Below, in pieces: positions 7,053 through 14,294 of a stretch of 14,368 nt of DNA (position 1 is its first letter; each line of letters opens with the position of its first letter). The DNA lies in assembly GCA_002407935.1 (NCBI GenBank), contig DHPU01000006.1:1307-15674 (forward strand), read 5' to 3'. The notes under the pieces were generated by a model, which saw only the letters and a program-made list of their open reading frames with translations, had not been told where the DNA came from and made no database searches. The position numbers and the translations under genes are program-made. The DNA is from Peptococcaceae bacterium UBA5356 (GTDB taxonomy: Bacteria > Bacillota > Peptococcia > DRI-13 > DTU073).

Positions 7053-7754
7053 ATGCGTAAATGTATTCCGCCACTTCTTATAGTCTGTCTGCTTTCCGGT
7101 TTCTTCCTTGCTTACCAATTAAAAATTCAAACAAAGAATACTAGTTTTAATGCAATCAGTCAAAGAAATAATAATCTTATTGCGATTATTCAAGATTTGG
7201 AAAAGGAAAGTAAAAACCAGGAAAATCAAATTGAAGCAATGCGTAATCAATTAAACGAAATGCAAAATCAAAACAATCAAGGGAAGTTACAAGATTTACA
7301 AATACAGCTTAAGAAAGCCAAAATTGACGCTGGCTTAACTCCCGTTGTTGGTAAAGGATTGTTTATTACCCTAGATGATAACAAAGAGGGACTGAAAAAT
7401 GCGCCTACTGATGACCCTAATAGATACATTGTCCATTCTGACCATCTCCTTAATCTTGTCAACGAACTAAAAATTGGTAGTGCAGAAGCGATCTCGATCA
7501 ATGGGCAAAGACTAATTACCACCTCGGAAATTCGCTGTGTAGGAAGTGTTATTATGGTTAATATGACCCGTATTGCCCCGCCTTTTGAAATCCAGGCGAT
7601 CGGCAGCCCTAAACTTATGGCGGAAAGTGTTACCCTCGGACATTTAGGTATTTTAAAAACAGCCAATTACCCAATTTCTCTTGAAGAACACGAAGAAATA
7701 ATTATTCCCGCTTATAAAGGAGATTTACAATTCAAATATACTTCTCCCCAATAA
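7053..7754 (+). CDS. DUF881 family membrane-anchored protein
   Basis: An N-terminal signal anchor (PPLLIVCLLSGFFLAYQL) is followed by a Gln/Asn/Glu-rich coiled coil (about 35-90: LEKESKNQENQIEAMRNQL). After it comes the DUF881 domain, with VVGKGLFITLDD, LNLVNELKIGSAEAISINGQ and the characteristic ITTSEIRCVGSVIMVN. These proteins face the outside of the membrane; their biochemical function is not established. Homologues (YlxW/YlxX in Bacillus) lie beside sbp and the ftsA-ftsZ division genes. Here the gene opens a three-gene operon divergent from cdaA, and sbp follows 15 bases downstream. The ribosome binding site is GGGGGGGAG, three bases from the ATG, with an unusual run of seven G's. Confidence 0.88.
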   Translation: MRKCIPPLLIVCLLSGFFLAYQLKIQTKNTSFNAISQRNNNLIAIIQDLEKESKNQENQIEAMRNQLNEMQNQNNQGKLQDLQIQLKKAKIDAGLTPVVGKGLFITLDDNKEGLKNAPTDDPNRYIVHSDHLLNLVNELKIGSAEAISINGQRLITTSEIRCVGSVIMVNMTRIAPPFEIQAIGSPKLMAESVTLGHLGILKTANYPISLEEHEEIIIPAYKGDLQFKYTSPQ

Positions 7755-7769
7755 AGGAGGTCCAAAAAT

Positions 7770-8147
7770 ATGTGGTTTATTTTACCTGTGCTTGGTTTAA
7801 TCCTTGGTGCTTATCTTGGTTCCACCGTGACCTTTCAACTGCCGGCCATTTATCTTAAATATATGTCTATTGCTGTACTAGCCTCTTTGGACTCTGTCTT
7901 TGGGGGAATTAAATCAATTATGGAAGAAAAATTTGATGGTACAATCCTCCTAACGGGGTTTTTTACCAATGCCCTTTTGGCAGCATTACTGACTTACCTT
8001 GGTGACCGTTTAGGAGTAGACCTCTATTATGCAGCAGTTTTCGCCTTTGGAGTACGTCTGTTCCAAAACCTCGCTACAATCCGGCATCATTTTTTAATTA
8101 ACTACCGCAAGAAAAGAAGCTTAAGGCGGGGTGAGAAAAGTGAATAA
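7770..8147 (+). CDS. sbp: Small basic protein Sbp (DUF1290)
   Basis: This is a 125-residue integral membrane protein with three hydrophobic segments: MWFILPVLGLILGAYLGS, then YMSIAVLASLDSVFGGI, then ILLTGFFTNALLAALLTYLGD. A fourth moderately hydrophobic stretch is YYAAVFAFGVRLFQNLATI. The C-terminus is strongly basic (INYRKKRSLRRG). This matches the Sbp/DUF1290 family, including the ASLDSVFGGI motif and a conserved position between DUF881 genes. The molecular role is unknown; the B. subtilis gene lies just upstream of ftsA. AAAGGAGG lies nine bases before the ATG. The 3' end overlaps the next gene, so the operon is tightly coupled. Confidence 0.92.
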   Translation: MWFILPVLGLILGAYLGSTVTFQLPAIYLKYMSIAVLASLDSVFGGIKSIMEEKFDGTILLTGFFTNALLAALLTYLGDRLGVDLYYAAVFAFGVRLFQNLATIRHHFLINYRKKRSLRRGEKSE

Positions 8148-8883
8148 AGCACATTGGCATATACCCATTACCATTGTGTTTCTTTTTCTAGGGATCTTAC
8201 TCTCTCTCCAATTCCAGGCTCAAACCCGCTTTGCCAGTGACCTCGCCCTTCAAAAAACCGAAACTCTAATCGCCATGGTTCGCGGACTTTCTGATAAAAG
8301 ACAAAAACTCGCGCTAGAGATTCTAGACTTAGGAAATCAACTGCGTTCCCAAATGGAAAGCACCCAAGATGAAAAAAAACTGTTGGAAAGCATTAGTCAA
8401 CAAATGGAGAAATTAAACATAGTCAACGGTACGACAGACCTAAAAGGTTCCGGACTAACGATCACGCTTGAAGAATATGGAACCGTTTTTTATACAGATC
8501 TTCTGAAGATCGTCAATGAACTTTGGAATGCGGGAGCTGAGGCTATCGCCATCAACGAACACCGTATCACCAGTCATACGACCCTTTCTTATACAGAATA
8601 TAATTTTGATGAAGAAGTTCAGCCTTTCTTTGAGGAAGATTACATGATGTTTATTACCATGAACCATGAAAAGCTGGATTATCCTATTACCATCAAAGCC
8701 CTCGGAGATTCCAATAACTTAGAAAAAGGCTTAACACTACCCGGAGGCATCATGGATGACCTGGCCCTCTCTAACGTCTATCCTGAACTCGAAAAGAAGA
8801 AAAAATTAACAATACCGGCACTACATTCACCATCCACCTATTTTTTCTTAAACGAATATACTCCAGAAAAATCAAACCCTTGA
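8140..8883 (+). CDS. Second DUF881 family membrane-anchored protein
   Basis: This is a paralogue of the first gene in the operon, with the same build. It has a signal anchor (IPITIVFLFLGILLSLQFQ), a coiled coil (about 45-95: LSDKRQKLALEILDLGNQL) and a DUF881 domain with LKGSGLTITLEE and LKIVNELWNAGAEAIAINEHR. The typical RCVGSVIxVN strand is replaced by a divergent, acidic stretch (NFDEEVQPFFEEDYMMFITM), so the domain is less canonical than its partner. The GTG at 8140 gives 247 residues and is chosen because GGGGTGA sits five bases upstream; a GTG at 8131 in frame would add three residues. It overlaps the sbp stop by eight bases. A terminator hairpin overlaps its stop codon. Confidence 0.85.
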   Translation: MNKAHWHIPITIVFLFLGILLSLQFQAQTRFASDLALQKTETLIAMVRGLSDKRQKLALEILDLGNQLRSQMESTQDEKKLLESISQQMEKLNIVNGTTDLKGSGLTITLEEYGTVFYTDLLKIVNELWNAGAEAIAINEHRITSHTTLSYTEYNFDEEVQPFFEEDYMMFITMNHEKLDYPITIKALGDSNNLEKGLTLPGGIMDDLALSNVYPELEKKKKLTIPALHSPSTYFFLNEYTPEKSNP

Positions 8884-8912
8884 AGAAGCTCGCTCCTTCA
8901 AGGGTTTTCTCT
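8874..8912. terminator. Intrinsic terminator between convergent genes, probably bidirectional
   Basis: A perfect 12-base stem, AAACCCTTGAAG (8874-8885) with CTTCAAGGGTTT (8896-8907), encloses a 10-base loop. On the plus strand a T-rich stretch follows, ending the DUF881-Sbp operon; the stop codon lies inside the stem. On the minus strand TTTGATTTTT follows, so it can also stop transcripts of the convergent gene ending at 8954. Confidence 0.85.
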
Positions 8913-8953
8913 TTCATGCTCTTTTTTCTCCTCATCTGCTTTACACCCTCATC

Positions 8954-10123
8954 CTATGAACATGATACACTTCCCAGCCGCCAGGCAATGGCCTTTACCG
9001 AAGGAACTATTCCCATCTCCTTTAAAGAAGGTGCTTCCTTCGCCATTAAATTTAACAACTTATAGATTTTCCATTTTCTTTCCGCATCCTCTTCTTGCAG
9101 CGCCTCTTCCTGAATCAACTCGACCTTCCCTCTAAACCTTTTTAATTCTTTCTCCAAATCTTCATTATAAGCATTAATTCTCACCCAATTTCCGGAAACA
9201 TAATATTCGATAAACCCTGCTGCCTCTTCTTGATTATCTGTCTTTCTTCTTTCCTTAATAAAATACCAAGTTTCCCGATCTAATTGCTGTTTCTCTGTAG
9301 CCTCTTTTCGTAAATAGTCCAGGATTAATTCGCTGCTTTTCCAGCAAATAAAAGCCGAAAAAGCCTGAAAACTATGCAGGTTGGGCTGTCTCTTTTCCTC
9401 CTGCAACAGCCTTTCCAAAGAAGCCCCCGAAATTACAGTTTTATATAATTCACGTACAGGTAAATAATATTTTTGTTGAAACACTACCCCTTTTTTAAGA
9501 TCCCTGGCCAAAAGGAACTCCATCCCGGCCAATTTAGCTGCTTGCGGAGCATAAATTATCAGCTCATGCTTTGTTAAAATAAACTCACTGACAATTCCGG
9601 CAGTCACATCAAAACATTGGCGAGGGCAATCCTCTACTTTTAAAAGCTTGTAACAATCCCCTTTGGCAAATTCACCTGTTAAAAAAATATCCGGATTACT
9701 TTCCAGCCAATTTCGGATCAATCCCGCACTAGAAATAGCATAAACAGAACAAAAAACCCGGTAATTCAGTGGATTTTCCGGATGATCCATCAGCAAAACA
9801 GTACGCTTTACCTCCTGAAAATCAGCAACAGCTAAACCTTGCTCTCCTTCCTGTAAAACCAGCTGATAATGAATTTTCATAATCTCCTCCTCAGCAGTGC
9901 AAACAATCACCGAAACAACCACTATCCCCTGTTGCCCCTTTTTTTCTATCCTGAGTATTTTACTTTTTAAAAAAGTAAACCCGCTCCAATCCTTGTCAAA
10001 CGTAACGAGAAACTCCTCCCTTAAACCCAGCTTTTTCAGAAGAGCTTTATCCATTCTTCTTAAGGCCGTAAAATAAATATTCGTAAATTCCTCCAGCGTT
10101 AAATTATAGTCATCGTTAAACAT
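8954..10123 (-). CDS. Protein of unknown function (389 aa)
   Basis: I do not recognise this protein. It has no signal peptide or membrane segment and is probably cytosolic. The first 105 residues (LEEFTNIYFTALRRMDKALL, a beta-rich stretch, then HYQLVLQEG and AVADFQEV) look like a helix followed by a curved sheet, as in NTF2/SnoaL-like folds; this is only a guess. A central part carries three cysteines (C157, C166, C170) in GDCYKLLKVEDCPRQCFD, followed by IVSEFILTKHELIIYAPQ. The C-terminal third is highly charged, with FIEYYVSGNWVRINAYNED and a predicted helix rich in Glu and Lys. The ATG at 10123 has AGGAG eight bases upstream. No clear promoter was found, so it may be read through from murF-alr. 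It lies between envelope genes, but that does not fix its role. Confidence 0.8.
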   Translation of the reverse strand: MFNDDYNLTLEEFTNIYFTALRRMDKALLKKLGLREEFLVTFDKDWSGFTFLKSKILRIEKKGQQGIVVVSVIVCTAEEEIMKIHYQLVLQEGEQGLAVADFQEVKRTVLLMDHPENPLNYRVFCSVYAISSAGLIRNWLESNPDIFLTGEFAKGDCYKLLKVEDCPRQCFDVTAGIVSEFILTKHELIIYAPQAAKLAGMEFLLARDLKKGVVFQQKYYLPVRELYKTVISGASLERLLQEEKRQPNLHSFQAFSAFICWKSSELILDYLRKEATEKQQLDRETWYFIKERRKTDNQEEAAGFIEYYVSGNWVRINAYNEDLEKELKRFRGKVELIQEEALQEEDAERKWKIYKLLNLMAKEAPSLKEMGIVPSVKAIAWRLGSVSCS

Positions 10124-10246
10124 TTCTCACACTCCTAATTTGTTTCACCTCTTTTACCTTTCTTTTCGCTAAAACCATCCGCAATCCTTTAGTTTTTTTC
10201 CTTCATTATCCAGCAAAATCGGAGCCTCAATGTTGCAATCTGTCAA

Positions 10247-10282
10247 GAAAAAGAAAACGGGAAGAGTTTTTCTCTTCCCGTT
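10247..10282 (-). terminator. Intrinsic terminator of murF-alr
   Basis: An 11-base perfect stem, AACGGGAAGAG with CTCTTCCCGTT (10256-10282), closes a 5-base loop. On the minus strand it is followed by TTTTCTTTTTCTT, the proper orientation for ending the murF-alr transcript, whose stop codon is about 45 bases upstream. Confidence 0.85.
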
Positions 10283-10315
10283 CCTCTCTATTTGTCGAAC
10301 CCCCTCGGAAAAAAG
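10277..10315 (-). pseudogene. Relic of a D-aminoacylase 3' end
   Basis: On the minus strand this segment reads LFSEGVRQIERNG in one frame, matching FSEGVRQVWVNG near the end of the intact D-aminoacylase at 12930-14294. The core 22 bases (10293-10314) differ from 13006-13027 by one base; beyond that the match fades, with the AACGG of the NG codons still aligned. A stop lies just upstream in the same frame, so nothing is expressed. It looks like the remains of a second, deleted D-aminoacylase copy, or a scar from the event that placed murF-alr here. Confidence 0.55.
10293..10314 (+). repeat. Direct repeat, copy A (left of murF-alr)
   Basis: A 22-base sequence beginning TGTCGAAC and ending CTCGGAAAAAA, with 21 of 22 positions identical to copy B at 13006-13027 in the same orientation. 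The two copies bracket the whole murF-alr gene. Confidence 0.8.
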
Positions 10316-10326
10316 TTACGTCTTTA

Positions 10327-12846
10327 CTACACTTTTTCGATACGTTCAACCTTATCCTCTATCCGTGTTAAAACCTCATACCCAATAGTGTCAGACCATG
10401 CCGCAACATCATGCAACGTTATATTGATGTTATCAAAAACATAAACTTCATCACCTACATTTACGTTTCCCACGATGTCGGTAATGTCAAGCATGGTTAA
10501 ATCCATACACATTCTTCCGACAATCGGGGCTCTTTGCCCGTTCACCACAAAAAATCCCCTATTGGACATCAGCCTGCTCAAGCCATCGGCATAACCAATG
10601 GCCACAGTGGCAATGACGCTTTCTCTTTTCGTCACAAAAGTACGTCCATAACTAATGAAAGTACCCGATGGAACAGTTTTTATTTGAAGTATTTTAGTAG
10701 AAAGCTGCAGGGCAGGTGATAAAGTTATTTTCTTTTGCAATGATTCGGAAGGGTAATATCCGTAAATCATGTATCCCGGACGAACCATATTATAATGTGC
10801 CTGCTTTTGCGTAAAAATAGGGGCACTACTGCTTGCATGTTTAAACCGTACTTGACCATATACATCCTCAAAATTTTGAATAGCCTCGGCAAATATTTTC
10901 GTCTGCCTTGCGGTATACTCCATATCATCCGGAGCAACACTATCCGCACATACATAATGCATATATAAGCCTTCGACCACAATGTTTTTGAGTTCTTTAA
11001 CCTTCTCCGCAAACTCCCCGGCATACGCCGGGTTTATGCCCAGTCTTCCGGCTCCGGTGTCGATCTCGACATGAATCCGAATTTTTTTATCTGCTGACGC
11101 ACCTGCATTTAATTTTTCGGCAAATTCATAATAACCTATTCCCAAAATAAAATTACTTTCCAAAATCGCCGGAATATCTAAAAGATCCGGTTGATACAGG
11201 ATCATGATTTCTTTATCGGGGAAAACTCTTTTAAGAAAAACGGCTTCTTTAACATCCGCTACCGCTAAATAGTTGCAAAAACGAAACGCGTTTACCACAA
11301 TATCCGTTCCGCAACTGTACGCATTTGCCTTAATAATCGGCATTATTTCCACTGCCTCAGACACGGCATTCTGGATTTTTCTGATGTTGTTTTGCATTGC
11401 ACTTACATCTACGTGCAGCTTCACCGCACTTGACGGTAAATGTTTAAACCGGTCTTCGCTGTAATCCATGTTAAGATATTTCTTCAGATTTTCAAAAATA
11501 TCTTCCATTTTAATACTTCTGGAGCCCTTAATCAGGATTACATCTTGCTCGCCAATATTGGCGGAAATAATATATTTTTTAAGATAAATACCTAGTTCTT
11601 CCTTGGTTTTAAACACATGACCGCTTTCGCCGCAGCCCTCTGCAAAATCCCGATAGCTATCGCCGACAAAAAAAGCCACATCCGTCATCTCGCGGCACAA
11701 TTCACCTAAACGCCGATGCTCCTCGGACGTAAACGAGCCCAACTCATCCATTTCACCCAAGATCGCAATTTTTTTGCCGGTATTTTCATAGGATTGCAAC
11801 GTTGCCAACGCTGCCCGCATCGTCTCAGGGTTTGCATTATAGTAATCCTTGACAAGCATAATCCCGTTGAACATGTATTCCTCATTCCGCAGACTTTCGT
11901 TAACAAAATAACGAAAAGTATCCTTAATCTCTTCGGCAGTTATCCCCAGCTGCAAAGCACACGTAATGGCCAGCAGGGCATTATTGATGTTGTAATTCCC
12001 ATGTATCGGGATAAAAATCTTTGTTTTTACGCCCTCGTTAACCAACGCAAAGCTTAATCCATCATTCCGCGTTTCCATTGACTCCGCATAAATATAATTT
12101 TGCTTTGCTGCATCTGTTCCGGCAAAAAGCACTTTTGTATATGGGATACTTTCGGCACTAGATAAATGTTTGTCATCACTATTTAAGATCAATAAGCCAT
12201 TTTGCGGATCCAAGCCTTCGATTATCTCCAGCTTGGCTTTCCGTATCTTTTCCACCGAGCCTAAATTACCGATATGTGCAGACCCGATATTCGTGATGAC
12301 CGCAATATCCGGACCGGCGATTTTCGATAGCTCGGCTATCTCGCCTAAATGATTCATGCCCAGCTCCAAAACCGCAACTTCATGCTTCGAAGTTAACTGA
12401 AAAATTGACATAGGCAATCCTATTTGATTATTGAAATTTTTATAGGCCGAAAAAACCTGATATTTCGTGGAAAGCAACTTGGAAATCATGTTTTTTGTGG
12501 TTGTTTTTCCGCTGCTTCCCGTTACCGCTATAATCTTGATATTGAGCTTTTTCCGGTAACAGGCCGCAAGCTGCGCAAGCGCCTTTAACGTATCCGGAAC
12601 TTTGAGCACCGGGATTTCACAATCTCCCGCATATTCGTCACTTACAACAAGTGCGGACGCACCCTTATCAATAGCAGCCTGAATATAATCGTGCCCATCG
12701 TACCTTTCGCCAAGCAGCGCAACGAACACATCTCCGGGCTGAATTTTTCTCGTATCCGTGCTGACCTTATTAATCCGAAAATCCCGCGGAAAAACAAATT
12801 CCATCTGCAAAAACGAGCATAAATCGCTCAAATAGATGTTTTCCAT
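10327..12846 (-). CDS. Bifunctional MurF ligase / alanine racemase fusion
   Basis: The N-terminal MurF (about 1-455) adds D-Ala-D-Ala to the UDP-MurNAc-tripeptide. It shows STDTRKIQPGDVFVAL (29-43), the P-loop VTGSSGKTTT (108-117), NFNNQIGLP, ELGMNHLGEI, TNIGSAHIGNLGS, YYNANPETM, GEMDELG and IKGSRSIKMEDI. After a short linker (about 456-475) an alanine racemase domain follows. It has PLP Lys506 in PIIKANAY, Arg601 in DTGAGRLG, catalytic Tyr733 in ISYGRTF, GYADGLSR, GRMCMD and Tyr823 in GYEVLTRI. The spacings match stand-alone Alr. The usual AYGHG after the lysine is AYSCG here. Tyr823, in the place where VanT serine racemases have Asn, favours alanine as substrate. Such fusions are familiar from Bacteroidetes and less expected in Clostridia, so transfer is possible. 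The ATG at 12846 has GGAGATG upstream. The gene has its own promoter and terminator and looks monocistronic. Confidence 0.95.
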   Translation of the reverse strand: MENIYLSDLCSFLQMEFVFPRDFRINKVSTDTRKIQPGDVFVALLGERYDGHDYIQAAIDKGASALVVSDEYAGDCEIPVLKVPDTLKALAQLAACYRKKLNIKIIAVTGSSGKTTTKNMISKLLSTKYQVFSAYKNFNNQIGLPMSIFQLTSKHEVAVLELGMNHLGEIAELSKIAGPDIAVITNIGSAHIGNLGSVEKIRKAKLEIIEGLDPQNGLLILNSDDKHLSSAESIPYTKVLFAGTDAAKQNYIYAESMETRNDGLSFALVNEGVKTKIFIPIHGNYNINNALLAITCALQLGITAEEIKDTFRYFVNESLRNEEYMFNGIMLVKDYYNANPETMRAALATLQSYENTGKKIAILGEMDELGSFTSEEHRRLGELCREMTDVAFFVGDSYRDFAEGCGESGHVFKTKEELGIYLKKYIISANIGEQDVILIKGSRSIKMEDIFENLKKYLNMDYSEDRFKHLPSSAVKLHVDVSAMQNNIRKIQNAVSEAVEIMPIIKANAYSCGTDIVVNAFRFCNYLAVADVKEAVFLKRVFPDKEIMILYQPDLLDIPAILESNFILGIGYYEFAEKLNAGASADKKIRIHVEIDTGAGRLGINPAYAGEFAEKVKELKNIVVEGLYMHYVCADSVAPDDMEYTARQTKIFAEAIQNFEDVYGQVRFKHASSSAPIFTQKQAHYNMVRPGYMIYGYYPSESLQKKITLSPALQLSTKILQIKTVPSGTFISYGRTFVTKRESVIATVAIGYADGLSRLMSNRGFFVVNGQRAPIVGRMCMDLTMLDITDIVGNVNVGDEVYVFDNINITLHDVAAWSDTIGYEVLTRIEDKVERIEKV

Positions 12847-12904
12847 ATCTTTTTACATCTCCAATAATCAGTTGAATTCATGACGGCATCATATCGTGTT
12901 TTTC

Positions 12905-12933
12905 AGTATATCCTTTCCCCAAATAGATGTCAA
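12905..12933 (-). promoter_or_regulatory. Near-consensus sigma-A promoter of murF-alr
   Basis: On the minus strand TTGACA (12933-12928) and TATACT (12910-12905) are separated by exactly 17 bases. Transcription would start near 12898, giving a leader of about 50 bases. The TGA stop of the upstream D-aminoacylase gene lies inside the -35 hexamer. Confidence 0.85.
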
Positions 12934-14294
12934 TTAACCACCTGTCCGCTGTTGTCATTGAGCAATCTTCCCTCAGCCCACGCTAAGGTTCCGTTAACCC
13001 AAACCTGTCGAACTCCCTCGGAAAAAACGGACGGGTTTTCTTTAGTCCCTTTATCAATAATTGTTTCCGGATCAAATAAAACTAAATCGGCCTGATAACC
13101 CTTTCGCAACAGACCACGGTTAGTTAATCCTAGCCTTCTGGCCGGTTGCGAAGTCATTTTGGCAATGGCTGTTTCCAGCGACAGTATCTTCTTTTCCCGC
13201 ACCAAGCGACCTAGAATTCGAGGGATATTACCATAGGCGCGAGGATGCGTAGCCCGCCCCCCTGCATACATTCCCGCATCGCTGCCAAAAAACGTGAGGG
13301 GATGAGCAGCCGCCAATTCGAGATTTTCCTCGCTAATTGAAGAAATGAAAGGTTTTTTGCCAAGATCCGTACTGGAATATGTATAGCCATAAAGATCCGC
13401 CCTAATATCCAACCCGGACTCAACCGCTTCCTCCAGCATCTCCAATATCTTCGGAAGCTTCGCCCAATTTCTTTTATAACCGGTCTTAATATGACAATAC
13501 TGAACCGGGATCCCTACCTTTTTTCCGATCAGAATCGCTTCCCCTACCGCTTCCAGCACACGGTCATATTCACTGCGAATATGCGTAGCGTAAAATCCAC
13601 CGGCTTCCTTGACAACCTCACACAAAGCGATTATTTCTTCGGTTGTCGCATAAGTTTGCGGCCAATACTCTAACCCTACCGATAAGCCGACCGCTCCATC
13701 CGCCATAGCCTTCCGCAAATATTTCTGCATTTTAAGCTGTTCGGCAGTCGTGGTTTTTCCGCTTCTATCGCGGCCATGAACCATTTGCCGCAAAGTAGCA
13801 TACCCCATTAAAAGGCCATAATTAATAGCCATTTTAGGAATGGTGGCAAAATACCCCTGAATGTCCTTCGGTGAACGACCGCAATTCCCCCCAATCTGCG
13901 CTGTCACGCCTTGGGAAAGAAAAGGGCTCATATCTCCGCCACTATAAAAATAATCTTCTGCATGAGTGTGAATATCAATAAAACCAGGCGTTAAAACAAG
14001 CCCCTGTCCATCAATTATCTGAACCTCCGGGGAAAGAGCAAAATCCCCTACCGCCGTAATTCTTTCCCCTTTAACCGCCACTCTCCCCTGATAGGCCGGT
14101 TCCCCCGAACCATCAATAATGACAACGCGGTCAATTACCCAATCACAATCGGGATACTGCGGAGCAAGGGTCTCCTTTCCTTCTTCTTTTCCCTCTGCCT
14201 TAACTCTAGCCTCATAACGGAACAGACTTAAAGGTAAAACTGCCGTTACAGCTACTGCTCCCAACCCTGCTAAAAATTGGCGTCTTGTTAGCAT
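12930..14294 (-). CDS. Tat-exported D-aminoacylase family amidohydrolase (N-acyl-D-amino-acid deacylase)
   Basis: This amidohydrolase-superfamily enzyme probably releases D-amino acids from N-acyl-D-amino acids outside the membrane. The ATG at 14294 opens with MLTRRQFLAGLGAVAVTAV, a twin-arginine signal with the TRRxFL motif; the ATG at 14333 has no ribosome binding site and would bury it. Family landmarks are PGFIDIHTHAED (His109, His111), GGNCGRSP (Cys138), GLEYWPQTYATTEE, THIRSE (His238), YCHIKTGYKRNW (His268), FFGSDAG (Asp339), HPRAYGNIPRILGRLVRE, MTSQPARRLGL and a final ADLVLFDPETI...VWVNG strand. His238-His268 spacing (30) equals that in the Alcaligenes enzyme, but His268-Asp339 is 71 residues rather than 116, so the enzyme is compact. 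D-glutamate or D-aspartate deacylase specificity is also possible. It lies just upstream of murF-alr. Confidence 0.9.
   Translation of the reverse strand: MLTRRQFLAGLGAVAVTAVLPLSLFRYEARVKAEGKEEGKETLAPQYPDCDWVIDRVVIIDGSGEPAYQGRVAVKGERITAVGDFALSPEVQIIDGQGLVLTPGFIDIHTHAEDYFYSGGDMSPFLSQGVTAQIGGNCGRSPKDIQGYFATIPKMAINYGLLMGYATLRQMVHGRDRSGKTTTAEQLKMQKYLRKAMADGAVGLSVGLEYWPQTYATTEEIIALCEVVKEAGGFYATHIRSEYDRVLEAVGEAILIGKKVGIPVQYCHIKTGYKRNWAKLPKILEMLEEAVESGLDIRADLYGYTYSSTDLGKKPFISSISEENLELAAAHPLTFFGSDAGMYAGGRATHPRAYGNIPRILGRLVREKKILSLETAIAKMTSQPARRLGLTNRGLLRKGYQADLVLFDPETIIDKGTKENPSVFSEGVRQVWVNGTLAWAEGRLLNDNSGQVVN
13006..13027 (+). repeat. Direct repeat, copy B (inside the D-aminoacylase gene)
   Basis: Partner of copy A at 10293-10314; one mismatch in 22 bases. 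It encodes part of FSEGVRQ near the C-terminus of the intact enzyme, so the coding copy is presumably the older one. Confidence 0.8.

Noticed and set aside
8880..9065. Plus-strand ORF of 61 codons with a hydrophobic N-terminus
   Set aside because: It begins with TTG inside the terminator stem, has no separate ribosome binding site and is antisense to the end of the 389-residue gene.
10116..10178. Minus-strand 20-codon basic peptide ORF overlapping the start of the 389-residue gene
   Set aside because: Only a weak AAAGGA site and no recognisable sequence; too short to separate from chance, though a leader peptide cannot be excluded.
10172..10245. Open stretch after the murF-alr terminator reading TDCNIEAPILLDNEGKKL on the minus strand
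   Set aside because: It looks protein-like but has no plausible start with a ribosome binding site and lies just after a terminator; possibly a relic, not supportable as a gene.
11706..12057. Long alternative-frame ORFs on both strands inside murF-alr
   Set aside because: They overlap conserved MurF motifs in the real frame and have unnatural composition.
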